A stretch of DNA of 64,000 bases. It comes from Picosynechococcus sp. PCC 7003 (GTDB lineage: Bacteria > Cyanobacteriota > Cyanobacteriia > Cyanobacteriales > MRBY01). Location: positions 496,001 through 560,000 of the forward strand of contig NZ_CP016474.1 in NCBI RefSeq assembly GCF_001693255.1, written 5' to 3'. The stretch's first letter is position 1. Every line of letters begins with the position of its first letter. A program made the translations under genes and the position numbers. The notes beneath the pieces were generated by a model, which had not been told where the DNA came from, searched no databases, and saw only the letters and a list, made by a program, of their open reading frames with translations. Of the stretch, positions 19,601-29,706 are shown piece by piece.

Positions 19601-21343
19601 CTAAAATTTGCGGTCGTAGCGATCTAGTTTTTTAAGGAGACGCCATAATGCCCAACCAGGCACCAAGGCGATCGCCCCCACTACAGCCGTCGGAATGAAT
19701 GAGCCATTCACAAATAACAGCGTAGCAGACAAAATCAGCGCACAAAAAATCAACGTATAATTCGTCGCCAGTTGCATTCCCCCCAATTTGCGGAGCAGTC
19801 GGTCAGACTCCTGGGCCCGCACCCGGATGCGAATATCTCCCCGGTCTAGTTTGTCGATGGTGTCTTCAATGCGCCGTGGTAGACCAAAGGTGGAGGTGCT
19901 CAGTTGCGCCGCCTGGCGTCCTAACTGGTCAATAATGTTGCTGCCACTGGGTAAATTTTCACTCATAACCTGGAGGGCGAAGGGTTGGGCCACCGCCATA
20001 AAGTTAAACTCTGGATCAAGACCTTTGCCAACCCCTTCTAAGGTAGAAAAAGCACGCATCACAAAGGTAAAGGTTGCCGGAAACCGGAAGGGCTGGTCGT
20101 AGGCAATTTCGTAAAGGTCATCACTAATCGCCGTAATCGATTGGGCCTCAAAGGGCTTGTCCATAAAATTATCCAACATGAATTGGATCGAACGGCGTAC
20201 CGGTGCCAGGTCTCCAGTTGCTTCCAAGGCCCCTAGGGTAACCAGGGAGTTCATTACCCGATCGGCATTCTTTTCCGTAATCCCCAGCATCGTTTCCATG
20301 AGGCCAGCTTTGACATTGGCCTTGATTTCCCCCATCATCCCAAAATCATAGAAAATGAGCGACCCATCGGGACTCACCGCCAGATTACCGGGGTGGGGAT
20401 CGGCATGGAAGAAACCATCATTCAACAATTGTTGCAGATAGGCCCGGGCGCTGAGTTTGGCCAATTTTTTGCGCTCTAGGCCCGCCGCTTCCAGGGCTTC
20501 GTAATGGCTAATTTTAATGCCCGGCACATATTCTAAGGTCAACACCCGTGGCGAGGCATAACGCCAGTAGACCTTCGGCACTTTCACCCAGTCTATTCCC
20601 CGGAAATTACGCCGGAAAGTATCGGCACTGCGCCCTTCCTGGAGATAATCCACCTCCTGCCAAAGGATACGACAACATTCGGCATAAATCCCAAGCCAGT
20701 CGCGGTTTTTGCCCCAACGGGGGTGGTTTTGGAAATACCAGGCAATTTTTTTGAGGATTGCTAAATCAATGGTAAAAAGCTGTTTCAGGCCCGGCCGCTG
20801 GACTTTGACCACCACTTCTTCACCGCTGTGGAGTTGGGCTTTGTGGACTTGGCCGAGGCTCGCCGCCGCGAGGGGCACTGGGTCGAAGCTGCGAAACAGG
20901 ACATTAATCGGTTTGCCGAGGTCTGCTTCGATAATTTGCTTGGTTTGTTCGTAGGAAAAGGCTGGTACGCGATCCTGGAGCTTAGACAGTTCGTGGACGT
21001 ATGCTTCAGGAAACAGATCGGCGCGGGTGGAAAAGAGTTGACCAACTTTAATGAAAGTAGGCCCCAATTCGAGGAGGCTATCTTTGATCCACTGGGCTTG
21101 GATTTTTTGCCGGGCGGCGAGTTTTTCTTCGGTAAAACCACCGGCATAGGTCCATTTCTTGCCGTTACGGATCAGTTTAAAGATCAGGGTGAGCACGAAC
21201 ACCCAAATGTCGAACCGTCGCCGATTTTTGGAGTAGTTCCCACGGTTCCAGCGATAGGTAGATTTAGCCCGCTCTAGGCGCGGTGCTGGGATAGCGTTGG
21301 GATTAGAGACCCTGGAATTGGCTTGGGAAGACAGAGCAGACAC
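19601..21343 (-). CDS. ABC1/UbiB (AarF) family atypical kinase
   Basis: Member of the ABC1K/UbiB protein-kinase-like family, which in photosynthetic organisms works in prenylquinone metabolism at membranes. The 580-residue product has the KxGQ signature (FIKVGQLFSTRADLFP), the Ala-rich loop LAAASLGQVHKAQL, VVVKVQRPG with the ATP-site Lys, DGFFHADPHPGNLAV and the metal-binding YDFGMMGEI. The C-terminus carries two hydrophobic segments (LIFCALILSATLLFVNGSF and AVVGAIALVPGWALW), the usual tail anchor of this family. Cyanobacteria carry several paralogues, so a gene name is not given. It is followed by the PP2C gene and preceded 79 bp upstream by a small coiled-coil gene on the same strand. Confidence 0.93.
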   Translation of the reverse strand: MSALSSQANSRVSNPNAIPAPRLERAKSTYRWNRGNYSKNRRRFDIWVFVLTLIFKLIRNGKKWTYAGGFTEEKLAARQKIQAQWIKDSLLELGPTFIKVGQLFSTRADLFPEAYVHELSKLQDRVPAFSYEQTKQIIEADLGKPINVLFRSFDPVPLAAASLGQVHKAQLHSGEEVVVKVQRPGLKQLFTIDLAILKKIAWYFQNHPRWGKNRDWLGIYAECCRILWQEVDYLQEGRSADTFRRNFRGIDWVKVPKVYWRYASPRVLTLEYVPGIKISHYEALEAAGLERKKLAKLSARAYLQQLLNDGFFHADPHPGNLAVSPDGSLIFYDFGMMGEIKANVKAGLMETMLGITEKNADRVMNSLVTLGALEATGDLAPVRRSIQFMLDNFMDKPFEAQSITAISDDLYEIAYDQPFRFPATFTFVMRAFSTLEGVGKGLDPEFNFMAVAQPFALQVMSENLPSGSNIIDQLGRQAAQLSTSTFGLPRRIEDTIDKLDRGDIRIRVRAQESDRLLRKLGGMQLATNYTLIFCALILSATLLFVNGSFIPTAVVGAIALVPGWALWRLLKKLDRYDRKF

Positions 21344-21422
21344 AAAAAATTTGCCTATGGAAATGGGTTTACGGAAGAAAAAAACGTGGTACGACTAGGG
21401 CGATCGCCTTGGGAGAAAAAAC

Positions 21423-21764
21423 TTAATTTTGGGTATCGCGATATTGCTTGAGTTCCGCTTTGAGGCTCGCAATTTCTGCCCGGAGATTGTCGATCATTTC
21501 CTGGAGGTCAGCGGGGCGATCGTCGCCATCAATGTCGATAGTAATGGGGCGGCTAGAATTACCTTGATTAGCCGCTTCCCGTTCGGCGCGGGCCTGGACT
21601 TCTTGGGCAAACTCTTGAAACCATTGATTGCGTTCGGCATCGAATTTACCGAGATCGCTGAGTAGATCCGTCAAACTATCTTCTACCCTCTCTTTGAGGA
21701 CTTCTGCAAAGGCGCGGCCATAGGCCAGGGCTTGGAGGACGGGGTTGTTCATGGGACGCAACAT
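21423..21764 (-). CDS. Conserved small coiled-coil protein (DUF6825-like)
   Basis: A 113-residue protein starting MLRPMNNPVLQALAYGRAFA. It looks like the small cyanobacterial/plastid family with a MNNPVLQAFFVGRALAE-type N-terminus, provisionally DUF6825; this is recalled, not searched. Residues 20-60 are amphipathic helix (VEDSLTDLLSDLGKFDAERN), then an Arg/Glu/Ala stretch, a short ITIDIDGDD loop and a C-terminal coiled coil (LQEMIDNLRAEIASLKAELK). No signal peptide or membrane helix. Function unknown. It precedes the ABC1 kinase-like gene by 79 bp on the same strand and is divergent from leuD. Confidence 0.8.
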   Translation of the reverse strand: MLRPMNNPVLQALAYGRAFAEVLKERVEDSLTDLLSDLGKFDAERNQWFQEFAQEVQARAEREAANQGNSSRPITIDIDGDDRPADLQEMIDNLRAEIASLKAELKQYRDTQN

Positions 21765-21914
21765 TTCTTAATGGCTTTCGTAACAGATTATATCTATTAA
21801 ACGAGGTTTCGTCTTTTGGCGATCGCCCCTGGGGTTCCCTTGCCACCGCTGAAATTGCTCCAGGAAAGTATGCTAAATTAGCAATCTCCCACTGGTCACC
21901 GATTCAAACGAGAT

Positions 21915-22508
21915 ATGAGCAGCGAAATCAAGCAAGTTTCTGGCACAGGGATCCCGCTCCGGGGCAACGACATCGACACAGACCGCATCATTCCCGCACG
22001 GTTCCTCAAGTGTGTGACCTTCGATGGCCTTGGGGAACAAGCTTTTGCAGATGATCGCCAACAACTAGACGGCCAGCATCCCTTTGATTTAGCCCAGTAT
22101 CAAGGCGCGAATATCCTCGTGATTAATGGTAACTTTGGCTGCGGTTCTTCGCGGGAACATGCTCCCCAGGCCCTTTTGAAATGGGGAATTGAGGCCATTG
22201 TCGGCGAAAGTTTTGCGGAAATTTTCTTTGGGAACTGCCTCGCCAACGGCGTCCCCTGTGTGACGGCGGATCGGGCCACTGTAGAAGCGTTACAAAGTCA
22301 GTTAGAGGCCAACCCCCAGGCGGCCACCAGCGTAGATCTAGAAAATTTGACGGTATCCTGCGGTGATTGGTCAGGCCAGATCACGCTCGGGGAAGGCGCT
22401 AGACAAGCATTACTCGCTGGCACTTGGGATAGTTGCGGTCAATTGGTGGCCAACCAAGCGGAGATTGCCACAACGGCGACAAAATTGCCTTACCTTGCAT
22501 GGGCTTAA
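21915..22508 (+). CDS. leuD: 3-isopropylmalate dehydratase small subunit
   Basis: Small (swivel-domain) subunit of isopropylmalate isomerase in leucine biosynthesis; it pairs with LeuC, which holds the 4Fe-4S cluster. The 197 residues include [20 protein letters not shown], the substrate loop [16 protein letters not shown] and [13 protein letters not shown]. The start ATG at 21915 gives the expected N-terminus. leuC is not in this window. The stop codon is 6 bp before queD, and the following FGGY kinase gene overlaps queD, so the three genes are likely one transcript despite unrelated pathways. Confidence 0.96.
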   Translation: MSSEIKQVSGTGIPLRGNDIDTDRIIPARFLKCVTFDGLGEQAFADDRQQLDGQHPFDLAQYQGANILVINGNFGCGSSREHAPQALLKWGIEAIVGESFAEIFFGNCLANGVPCVTADRATVEALQSQLEANPQAATSVDLENLTVSCGDWSGQITLGEGARQALLAGTWDSCGQLVANQAEIATTATKLPYLAWA

Positions 22509-22514
22509 ACCGTT

Positions 22515-22892
22515 ATGGCCCAATGGGAACTCTATAAAGAATTTCGCTTTGAGGCAGCCCACCAACTGCCCCACCACGATGGCAAATGTGCTCGTCTCCA
22601 TGGCCATAGTTGGGTCATGCGAGTTTATCTGCGGGGCGATCGCCTCCAGGAAACCGGGCCGAAACAAGGAATGCTTTTCGATTTCGGTGAAATTAAAAAA
22701 TATGTCCAACCCCTCTTGGATCAATACCTCGATCACTACCATTTAAACGATTCCCTGGGGATGGAAAGTCCCACCAGCGAGGCGATCGCCCAATGGATTT
22801 ACGGCGAGCTTAAAAAAGCCAATTTGCCAGGGTTAGCGGCGGTAGAAATTAAAGAGACCTGTACCGCAGGTTGCATCTACACCGAAGACTAA
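22515..22892 (+). CDS. queD: 6-carboxytetrahydropterin synthase (QueD / PTPS family)
   Basis: Zn-dependent enzyme of the 6-pyruvoyltetrahydropterin synthase fold, making 6-carboxy-tetrahydropterin from dihydroneopterin triphosphate in queuosine synthesis; a pterin role is also possible in cyanobacteria. The 125-residue product has the zinc His in FEAAHQL, the catalytic Cys and paired zinc His in CARLHGHSW, DFGEIKKYV with the LDHYHLND motif, and ETCTAGCIY at the C-terminus where the conserved Glu binds the pterin. It starts 6 bp after leuD and its stop overlaps the start of the FGGY kinase (TAATG). Confidence 0.9.
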   Translation: MAQWELYKEFRFEAAHQLPHHDGKCARLHGHSWVMRVYLRGDRLQETGPKQGMLFDFGEIKKYVQPLLDQYLDHYHLNDSLGMESPTSEAIAQWIYGELKKANLPGLAAVEIKETCTAGCIYTED

Positions 22893-24145
22893 TGACCGCA
22901 TTGTTCTCCCTGGGCATTGATTTCGGCACTTCCGGGGCACGGGCGATCGCCATTACGGAACATCGTGAAATTGTCCAGACCGTTACGGTTCATTCCCTAG
23001 AACAAACGCCCCAGGGCTGGCGTGAGGCGCTCTGGCATTTACTCGCGGCATTCAATCGGGAGATTCGTCAAAATCTCCAGGCGATCGCCATTAATGGCAC
23101 CTCCGGGACGGTCTTACTCTGTGATGACGACGGCAAGCCCTGTACAGAAGCCCTGCTTTATAACGATGACCGGGGCAAAACCGTTTTGCCAATGCTGCAA
23201 ACCCTGGCCCCGCCCCAACATCTCGTGCAATCGGCCACGTCTAGCCTCGCCAAATTACTCTGGTTTGAATCCCAGGATTTGACTACCCCAGCTAGCTATT
23301 TTCTCCACCAGGCGGATTGGCTAAGTGGCCTGCTCCACGGCAACTTTGGCCAAAGCGATTATCACAATGCGTTGAAACTCGGCTATGACGTCGAAAATTT
23401 ACGTTATCCCCCTTGGTTACAACGGTACCCTCTGTTTGATTTATTGCCCCAGGTGCAAACGCCCGGTGGTGGCAAACAGAACATTTTAGCGACCATTGCC
23501 CAGCGGTTTGGCATTAATCCCCATTGTCAAATTTGTGCCGGAACCACCGATAGCATTGCCGCCTTTATCGCCAGTGGAGCCTCTGAGGTTGGGGAGGCGG
23601 TGACGTCCCTCGGTTCAACCTTGGTATTGAAATTGCTCGGCGATCGCCCCGTTCAGGATCTTGCGGCTGGGGTTTATAGTCATCGCTTCGGGCATCTTTG
23701 GTTGAGCGGTGGTGCATCTAATACAGGAGGGGCTGTCCTGAAACATTATTTCGACGCAACCCAATTGCAAGACCTCAGTGTTTCCATCGACCCTACCGCA
23801 GACAGTGGTTTAGATTATTATCCTCTACTTAAACCGGGCGATCGCTTTCCGTTCAATGATCCCAACTTACCGCCGCGCCTCACTCCCCGTCCGACAAAGC
23901 CGAGACAATTCCTCCAGGGACTCTTAGAAGGGATAGCTCGCATTGAGGCCCAGGGTTATCGTCGATTAGAAGATTTAGGTTCCCCTCGAGTAGAAAGGGT
24001 ATTTACAGCAGGGGGCGGTGCCCAAAATCCAGTATGGACAAAAATCCGTGCCCGTTACCTCAGTTGTCCTGTGCTCATTTCGCCCCAACCGGACGCCGCC
24101 TATGGCACTGCTCTCCTCGCCCAACGGGGGCTACTCAGGATCTAA
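22892..24145 (+). CDS. FGGY-family carbohydrate kinase
   Basis: ATP-dependent sugar kinase of the FGGY family. The ATG at 22892 overlaps the queD stop (TAATG) and gives 417 residues, shorter than typical 480-500-residue xylulokinases and like the cyanobacterial/plant D-ribulose kinase-type group. Visible motifs: [16 protein letters not shown] phosphate-1 loop, [21 protein letters not shown], the catalytic-region [13 protein letters not shown] and the adenosine motif [13 protein letters not shown]-ribulose or D-xylulose as substrate is inference from that resemblance. The 3' end overlaps the convergent Ser/Thr kinase gene by 4 bp. Confidence 0.88.
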   Translation: MTALFSLGIDFGTSGARAIAITEHREIVQTVTVHSLEQTPQGWREALWHLLAAFNREIRQNLQAIAINGTSGTVLLCDDDGKPCTEALLYNDDRGKTVLPMLQTLAPPQHLVQSATSSLAKLLWFESQDLTTPASYFLHQADWLSGLLHGNFGQSDYHNALKLGYDVENLRYPPWLQRYPLFDLLPQVQTPGGGKQNILATIAQRFGINPHCQICAGTTDSIAAFIASGASEVGEAVTSLGSTLVLKLLGDRPVQDLAAGVYSHRFGHLWLSGGASNTGGAVLKHYFDATQLQDLSVSIDPTADSGLDYYPLLKPGDRFPFNDPNLPPRLTPRPTKPRQFLQGLLEGIARIEAQGYRRLEDLGSPRVERVFTAGGGAQNPVWTKIRARYLSCPVLISPQPDAAYGTALLAQRGLLRI

Positions 24146-25815
24146 TCGTGAAAATCAGGCGACCAAACACCAACATAAAGGCGATCGCTGTCGTTGCGTT
24201 TAATTTGACCTCGATGATTGCTGGTGGTGAAAGATTGAGAACTACTATTGCGGTTATAGACGCTAGCCACAGCTTGGCTCACCTCCGGGGGCACACCTTC
24301 GGGTAAAAGACCACTGAGGGTTTGTTGGATCACGCTGAGGTCAGTTCCCACCGGAAACGTAATTTCTGTTTGGGCCAGGGTGCCCGTCGTGTTGTCAACA
24401 ATGTAGCCGAGGCTGACATTCGCCGGGCCATAGTTGCGATACAAAATTGCTGTACTATCGCCCCAAAATCCAGGCCGTTGATCGGTGGGGGGCACGGAAA
24501 TAATTTGGGGAATGGCGGCACCGGGAGTGCCCACGGGAATTAAAGGTATTTCTCCGGGGCTGGGAGTCGGTTCTGGGGAGGGTTCTGGCTCCGGCTCCGG
24601 CTCTGGAATGGGTTCGGGTTCTGGCTCTGGAGTGGGTTCAGGTGCCGGCTCCGGTTCTGGCTCCGGGGTCGGTTCCGGTAGGGGAGTATCAATAACAGGC
24701 GGATTACTCTCTGTATTTAGGGCTGGATCTTCGGGGAAGGTTTGGGGTTCAGGCGATCGCCCAACGAGGGCAAAGGTCAACCAAATCCCGGCACTGATGC
24801 CGATGCCGCTAAACAAAACCGTGAGAATCGCCAAACGCCAACAGCCACCATTTTCCGTTTCCTGGGGTTGGGGGGCGGTGGTGCTTGTCGGTAAAGTGGT
24901 GCTGCGTCTTGCCACAGCTGGCGACCCCACAACCCGGGTGGCAGTGGTTTGATTGCCATTGACAACTGGGGCCGGCGCCGCCGCAGTTCCCCCTGCATTG
25001 CGGAGAGCGTTTAACATTGCTTGGGCCGTGGGAAAGCGATCGCGGGGATGAAATTTTACGGCCTTAGCAATCACTTGACCCAGGGGCGTTTGCAAATAGG
25101 GAAAATCCTGCTGCCAAATCAGTTCTCCCGTTTGGGGATCATTGGGAAACTGTTGGGGAGATTGGCCGGTGAGGAGAAAAATCGCCGTAAATCCTAGGCC
25201 ATACAAATCGCTGGAATAGACGGGACGCCCGGTGCCCTGTTCGGGGGCCATGTAGCCGGGGGTGCCGATCGCCACGGAGACGGGCTGGCTCAAGTCCAGG
25301 TGAATGGCGGTGGTAAGGGCTTCTTTAACGGCCCCAAAGTCAATTAAAACGGGTTTGCGATCGCTGCTGCGCAGAATAATATTTTCTGGCTTAATGTCCC
25401 GGTGAATGATGTATTGGTCATGGACTAATTGGAGGACGGGTAACAAGTCCAGCAAAATTTGTTGTACCTGGAGCGGGCTTAGGCTGCCCTGCTGCTTAAC
25501 GATGTCCTGGAGGGTCAGCCCATCGATCCATTCTTGCACCAAATAAAATCGTCCCTGCTCCTCAAAGTAGGCGTAGAGCTTGGGGATTTGGTTATGTTTT
25601 TCCCCTAGGCCTTCGAGGATGGCGGCTTCCCGCTGAAAGCGCCGCTGCATCTCCTGGACAGTTTGGGGACTGGTGGCCTGTACCTTGAGGGATTTCAGTA
25701 CACATTGCCGTTGGGAGGGCAGTTGTAGGTCTTTCACCAAAAAGGTATCCCCAAATCCACCCTGTCCGAGGGTCTTCACGATTTGGTAACGGCCATTGAT
25801 CAAGGAAGATTGCAT
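24142..25815 (-). CDS. Membrane-anchored Ser/Thr protein kinase with Pro-Glu linker
   Basis: Hanks-type kinase, 557 residues from the ATG at 25815 ([20 protein letters not shown]). Kinase domain about 9-275: GQGGFGDTF at 17-25, Lys41, [18 protein letters not shown] and [12 protein letters not shown] single membrane helix follows ([19 protein letters not shown], about 320-340). The presumed extracytoplasmic part opens with about 45 residues of Pro-Glu repeats (PEPEPEP-type), then a C-terminal domain of about 130 residues with [20 protein letters not shown] that I do not recognise. An in-frame ATG at 25971 would add 52 residues with no family support. The topology suggests an external sensor, for example of cell wall or envelope state, but no ligand can be named. 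Confidence 0.9.
   Translation of the reverse strand: MQSSLINGRYQIVKTLGQGGFGDTFLVKDLQLPSQRQCVLKSLKVQATSPQTVQEMQRRFQREAAILEGLGEKHNQIPKLYAYFEEQGRFYLVQEWIDGLTLQDIVKQQGSLSPLQVQQILLDLLPVLQLVHDQYIIHRDIKPENIILRSSDRKPVLIDFGAVKEALTTAIHLDLSQPVSVAIGTPGYMAPEQGTGRPVYSSDLYGLGFTAIFLLTGQSPQQFPNDPQTGELIWQQDFPYLQTPLGQVIAKAVKFHPRDRFPTAQAMLNALRNAGGTAAAPAPVVNGNQTTATRVVGSPAVARRSTTLPTSTTAPQPQETENGGCWRLAILTVLFSGIGISAGIWLTFALVGRSPEPQTFPEDPALNTESNPPVIDTPLPEPTPEPEPEPAPEPTPEPEPEPIPEPEPEPEPSPEPTPSPGEIPLIPVGTPGAAIPQIISVPPTDQRPGFWGDSTAILYRNYGPANVSLGYIVDNTTGTLAQTEITFPVGTDLSVIQQTLSGLLPEGVPPEVSQAVASVYNRNSSSQSFTTSNHRGQIKRNDSDRLYVGVWSPDFHD
24556..24690. repeat. Pro-Glu codon repeat tract in kinase gene
   Basis: A low-complexity stretch of imperfect 6-bp units of the GGTTCT / GGCTCC type on the plus strand, encoding alternating Pro-Glu in the minus-strand kinase. 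Such tracts change length by slippage. The rigid PE spacer probably holds the C-terminal domain away from the membrane. Confidence 0.75.
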
Positions 25816-25946
25816 AGGGATTTGGTTGCGAAAAGGCGTGAATTTTATTTTACATTCCCCGTTTCTGAGTTGGCGATCGCCGATTACCGTAGCAGCCACT
25901 ACAATTGCAAGCAGTTTCTTTGCGCCCCCAAGCGGGCGTCCTTGCC

Positions 25947-27563
25947 ATGACCCAGCCGATCCATCCCCCACCAGAAAAACTCAACCTCTCGACAAAAATT
26001 GCCTTTGGGGCTGGCGATATTGGCCCGGCCCTCACCGCAAATGTCTTGGTTTTTTTTCTGTTGTACTTTTTTACCCAGGTGGCGGGTTTACCACCGGGCT
26101 TGGCGGGGAGCATTTTGATGATCGGCAAAATTTCCGATGCCATCAATGATCCCATTGTGGGGGTATGGAGCGATCGCACCCGTCATCCTTGGGGCCGACG
26201 ATTGCCCTGGATGCTGGGGGGAATTATTCCCTTTGTCTTTGTCTTTTTTGGGCAGTGGTTGGTTCCCCAATTGAGCGAAATTGATCAAGTGAATGATTGG
26301 TTTTTGTTTGGGTACTACATCGTGATGGGCATTTTATTTAACCTGGCCTACACAGCGGTTAATTTGCCCTACGCGGCCCTCACCCCAGAGTTGACCCAGG
26401 ACTACCACGAACGCACCAGTCTCAATAGTTTTCGGTTTAGTTTCTCCATTGGCTCTAGTATTTTTTCGCTGATTGTGGCGCGATTGATTTTCCAGGCTTA
26501 TCCAGATGATCCCCTAAAGCAGTACAGTCTCCTGGGTTTGGTATGTTCGGTGTTTGCGGGCTTGGCACTGTTGTGGTGTACGTTGCGACTCCAAGAAAAG
26601 GGGCGATCGCCAATTTTAACCCCCCAGCAACGACGACGATTGGGTCAAGGGTTATGGGGAATGGCTGGGGTGAGTGGCCTGGCTGGGTTGGGGTTGCTCC
26701 AGGGGCCAATTTTATGGCCATTTCTGTTCATTTCTGCGGGGTTATTGCTGGTGGTAGCGGGCTGGACATTTGTGAACTCTGTGCCGGAATCCCATTTGGT
26801 GGTGCCTTTGGCTGAGCAAACGGATCTGACGGCTTCGATTCCCTTTCGAGAGCAACTCAAGATTGCCTTTAGTAACAAACCCTTTTTATTTGTAATTGGG
26901 ATTTATCTCGCCTCTTGGCTGGCGATTCAATTAACGGCTTCGATCTTGCCCTATTTCGTCATTAACTGGATGGGCTTGCCGGATGCAATGTTTCCCAATG
27001 TGGCCCTGGCGGTACAGGGGACGGCTCTGGTGCTCCTGTTTGTGGCCAGTGCCCTTAGTCAACGCTTGGGGAAAAAAACGGTGTATTTCGGGGGCGTTTT
27101 CCTCTGGATTATTGCCCAAGTGGGGTTGTTTTTCCTGCAACCGGGACAGATTGGTTTAATGTTTGCCTGTGCAATCCTGGCCGGGTGTGGGGTTTCGGTG
27201 AGCTATCTGATCCCCTGGTCGATGGTGCCTGATGTGATTGAACTGGATGAACTCACCACTGGGCAACGACGGGAGGGCGTCTTTTATGGGTTTATGGTGC
27301 TCCTCCAGAAAATTGGCCTAGCCGTTAGTTTATTTCTGGTGGGTCAAGCCCTGGCCTGGGCTGGTTTTGTTGAATCTGTCCCGGGTCAAGCGCCCCCGGT
27401 GCAACCTGATTCGGCTCTCTTGGCGATCCGCTTGGCGATCGCCCCCCTACCGACCATCGCGCTTATCATTGGCTTAGGACTCGCTTACTTTTATCCCATC
27501 ACCCAGCAATACCACGAAGAAATTCGTCTCAAACTTGCTGAACGGCGCGTCGATCAAGCCTAG
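25947..27563 (+). CDS. GPH-family (MelB-like) cation:sugar symporter
   Basis: Inner-membrane transporter of the glycoside-pentoside-hexuronide family (major facilitator superfamily). The ATG at 25947 gives 538 residues starting [20 protein letters not shown]. Family marks: [22 protein letters not shown], the cation-site region [27 protein letters not shown] (first-half signature), a Tyr-rich helix [18 protein letters not shown] and the second-half [20 protein letters not shown]. About 12 membrane helices are evident. It is longer than MelB (about 470), mainly in the central loop near 230-320, which has an added hydrophobic pair. Substrate unknown. The gene is divergent from the Ser/Thr kinase gene (131-bp gap). 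Confidence 0.9.
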   Translation: MTQPIHPPPEKLNLSTKIAFGAGDIGPALTANVLVFFLLYFFTQVAGLPPGLAGSILMIGKISDAINDPIVGVWSDRTRHPWGRRLPWMLGGIIPFVFVFFGQWLVPQLSEIDQVNDWFLFGYYIVMGILFNLAYTAVNLPYAALTPELTQDYHERTSLNSFRFSFSIGSSIFSLIVARLIFQAYPDDPLKQYSLLGLVCSVFAGLALLWCTLRLQEKGRSPILTPQQRRRLGQGLWGMAGVSGLAGLGLLQGPILWPFLFISAGLLLVVAGWTFVNSVPESHLVVPLAEQTDLTASIPFREQLKIAFSNKPFLFVIGIYLASWLAIQLTASILPYFVINWMGLPDAMFPNVALAVQGTALVLLFVASALSQRLGKKTVYFGGVFLWIIAQVGLFFLQPGQIGLMFACAILAGCGVSVSYLIPWSMVPDVIELDELTTGQRREGVFYGFMVLLQKIGLAVSLFLVGQALAWAGFVESVPGQAPPVQPDSALLAIRLAIAPLPTIALIIGLGLAYFYPITQQYHEEIRLKLAERRVDQA

Positions 27564-27663
27564 TTGCAGTGGCGATCGCCTCAAAAAGTGCATCAGTAAA
27601 CAGGCGGCACAACTAAGACTGGGCAACACACAAAAACCCCCACAATATTTAAGAGCAATAGCC

Positions 27664-28434
27664 ATGACAACCGCACTTTTTACCGCCCCCCGAACTCTCT
27701 TACAAATGATTGCCACTGGTGCAGTATTTGTGTCCGGATTCTCCGCCAATGCCCTTCCTTCTACTGCTTCCCCCTTGACCGTCAGTCCCGCCCAGGATGC
27801 GACTGATTTATTCTTTGCAGACTACACCTGGTGCGATGCAAAAATGCTGGGGGAATTTTGGGGAGAAGGCCCCGGTAATGCCAAGGTCAGTGCTGGCAAA
27901 CTCCTCCAAGACGGTGACTATCAAACCGTTGAAACTAAGTTAACGGCGGCCCGGGACTATTACGGTGGTCAAGGTCTTTGCAACTTTACCGACGAAGGCT
28001 TTAGCTATGACGATATGGTGGTCGTCGCCGAGTATTGGGATATCTCTGTCACTGAAGCAAAAACAGCGATCGCCAATAAATTGGAATGGGGCCTACCAGG
28101 TGTTGCCCACGATATCGTTGAGATGGCCTACACCGAGCAATCCCACTATGATCCGGCGGCGATTGTTGAAACCATTGCCTTTGAGAATTTGAATCGTGAT
28201 GGCCACACTTTGGGCTATTTTGTCCAACGGGCCGATGGTCTGTGGGTAGAACTCACCGCTGCCGGGGAAGAGATTTTTTACTTCAATGAAATTGAGCGGG
28301 ATCCGTTGGTGGTGACTCTATTCGACGCCTCACGCAATATGGAAATTCATTTGGACTATCATTTCAATCAAATTCAATACCGCTATTCTTCTGATCAAGG
28401 TGCGCCCAAGCCCCTCTACGCCATGGGTTTCTAA
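27664..28434 (+). CDS. Secreted protein of unknown function
   Basis: From the ATG at 27664 the product has 256 residues starting MTTALFTAPRTLLQMIATGA, with a signal-peptide-like N-terminus that could be cut after the SANALP region. The mature part is acidic, holds two Cys (TWCDAKM and GLCNFTD) that could form a disulfide, and has the run EFWGEGPGNAKVSAGKLLQD that reads like a helical module. I do not recognise a family. An upstream in-frame ATG at 27535 adds 43 residues overlapping the symporter 3' end and is unlikely. A strong terminator follows at 28449-28480, so this is a real transcription unit. Confidence 0.75.
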   Translation: MTTALFTAPRTLLQMIATGAVFVSGFSANALPSTASPLTVSPAQDATDLFFADYTWCDAKMLGEFWGEGPGNAKVSAGKLLQDGDYQTVETKLTAARDYYGGQGLCNFTDEGFSYDDMVVVAEYWDISVTEAKTAIANKLEWGLPGVAHDIVEMAYTEQSHYDPAAIVETIAFENLNRDGHTLGYFVQRADGLWVELTAAGEEIFYFNEIERDPLVVTLFDASRNMEIHLDYHFNQIQYRYSSDQGAPKPLYAMGF

Positions 28435-28448
28435 TCAACAATCGTCTT

Positions 28449-28480
28449 GGGAGGTGAGCCATCATCTCCCATATTTTTTT
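28449..28480 (+). terminator. Intrinsic terminator after secreted-protein gene
   Basis: GGGAGGTGA (28449-28457) pairs with TCATCTCCC (28462-28470), a 9-bp stem with one G-U pair and a 4-base loop, followed by ATATTTTTTT. It lies 14 bp past the stop of the 27664-28434 gene and separates it from the amidoligase gene. Confidence 0.85.
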
Positions 28481-28536
28481 AGATCAATTTAGATCAATTA
28501 CTGACGCCAACATACGAGGGCCAGGGAGCAAAAATC

Positions 28537-29670
28537 GTGATCACTTTAGATTGGAAAATTGGGTTCGAAATTGAGTTATTGGCACCAGTAGGGAGCAGTC
28601 GTCAGGATCTCGCAGCGGCGATCGCCGCCGCCCAGGGAGGCCAAGTCCATCGCTTTTTTCACCCCCAATCGGAACCCAGCAAAGTACCGGGTAAACCAGT
28701 CTTTCACAATTTAACCCTCGGCTTTGAGATTCTTGATCCCCAGCAACGGATGATCGCCCAATGTGTCGATGATCTAACGTTACAAAAAGACCTGAAGCGC
28801 CAGGCAAAACCCCAAGCGGGTTGGTATCGTATTGTCAGTGATGATGAACGTCTGCTGCGTTTGATTGCCCGTCAAACCAATGCCAAAACCCCTTTAGAGA
28901 CAGTGATGGATCCCATCGGCGATTTGTTTGGTACGGTTCCAGAACCGGGGCCGGGAGGGATGCGGCGCGTGAATGATCAAAGTGGTGCATCGGTGGCGAT
29001 CGCCGCCCCACTCCCCGGAGAGCGAGAGCGCCCCTGTGAACTGATTACCGCCCCCCTAGAAGCAGACCATCATGCCCAACTAGACGCTTTATTGTCCTTG
29101 GCGCGGCACCAGAACTTTACGGCCCCCGTTGAAGGCGCGACCCACCTCCATTTTGAGGCGAAACCCCTCCAGTCAGCGCCGGCGATCGCCAATTTAGTGA
29201 ATCTGTTATGGCGTTATGGGGCCATTCTCAAAACACTCATGGGCACCAACCCCCACTGCCGTCGCCTCGGCCCCTGGCCCGAAACTCTCCTCACCACGGT
29301 AAACCAGCCCGAATTTCGGCAACTCCCCTGGCCCGCTGTGCAGCAGCAACTCCATCGCCTCAAGCTGACAAAATATTGTGATTTTAATTTGGTGAACTGC
29401 ATCAACGCCCTGCCCCACAAAAACACGATTGAAGTGCGGATTCTTCCCGTTTGGCTAGAGACAACACCCATTCTTCGGGCCGCCTCTTTATTTACCGCTG
29501 TTTTGCAACTAGCGTCTCAGGGAGAGGCGATCGCCCCAGACCCCCCAGAAAAATTCACCCGCGCCAACGTCCAAGCACTTTTGCAACAACTGCAACTAGA
29601 TCCAGCGCAAATTGAGCTTTGGTTGGAGCAAGTGCCCCAAGCCAAGTCCCGGAAAAAAGGTTTTCAGTAA
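28537..29670 (+). CDS. Amidoligase family protein (glutamine-synthetase fold)
   Basis: A 377-residue protein of the amidoligase family (GCS2/GS-like COOH-NH2 ligase fold), expected to form an amide or peptide bond with ATP. Visible features: N-terminal WKIGFEIELLAP, the metal-binding strand typical of the fold; YRIVSDDERLLRL; PCELITAPLEADHHAQL, second metal strand; THLHFEAKPLQS, third; and the basic NTIEVRILPVW strand near the C-terminus. Start is a GTG at 28537 with CAGGGAG about 7 bases upstream as ribosome site. Comparative genomics (Iyer and colleagues) placed such amidoligases with ATP-grasp and peptidase genes. Here an Anbu, transglutaminase, alpha-E and ATP-grasp set lies within 8 kb, which suggests a shared job; that link is inference. 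Confidence 0.87.
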   Translation: MITLDWKIGFEIELLAPVGSSRQDLAAAIAAAQGGQVHRFFHPQSEPSKVPGKPVFHNLTLGFEILDPQQRMIAQCVDDLTLQKDLKRQAKPQAGWYRIVSDDERLLRLIARQTNAKTPLETVMDPIGDLFGTVPEPGPGGMRRVNDQSGASVAIAAPLPGERERPCELITAPLEADHHAQLDALLSLARHQNFTAPVEGATHLHFEAKPLQSAPAIANLVNLLWRYGAILKTLMGTNPHCRRLGPWPETLLTTVNQPEFRQLPWPAVQQQLHRLKLTKYCDFNLVNCINALPHKNTIEVRILPVWLETTPILRAASLFTAVLQLASQGEAIAPDPPEKFTRANVQALLQQLQLDPAQIELWLEQVPQAKSRKKGFQ

Positions 29671-29706
29671 TTCCAACGATGGAACCCTTGGATTAAGTCA
29701 TGTTTT

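Noticed and set aside
24485-24952. Gly/Ser-rich plus-strand open frame of 155 codons.
   Set aside because: It is the antisense image of the Pro-Glu repeat of the Ser/Thr kinase.
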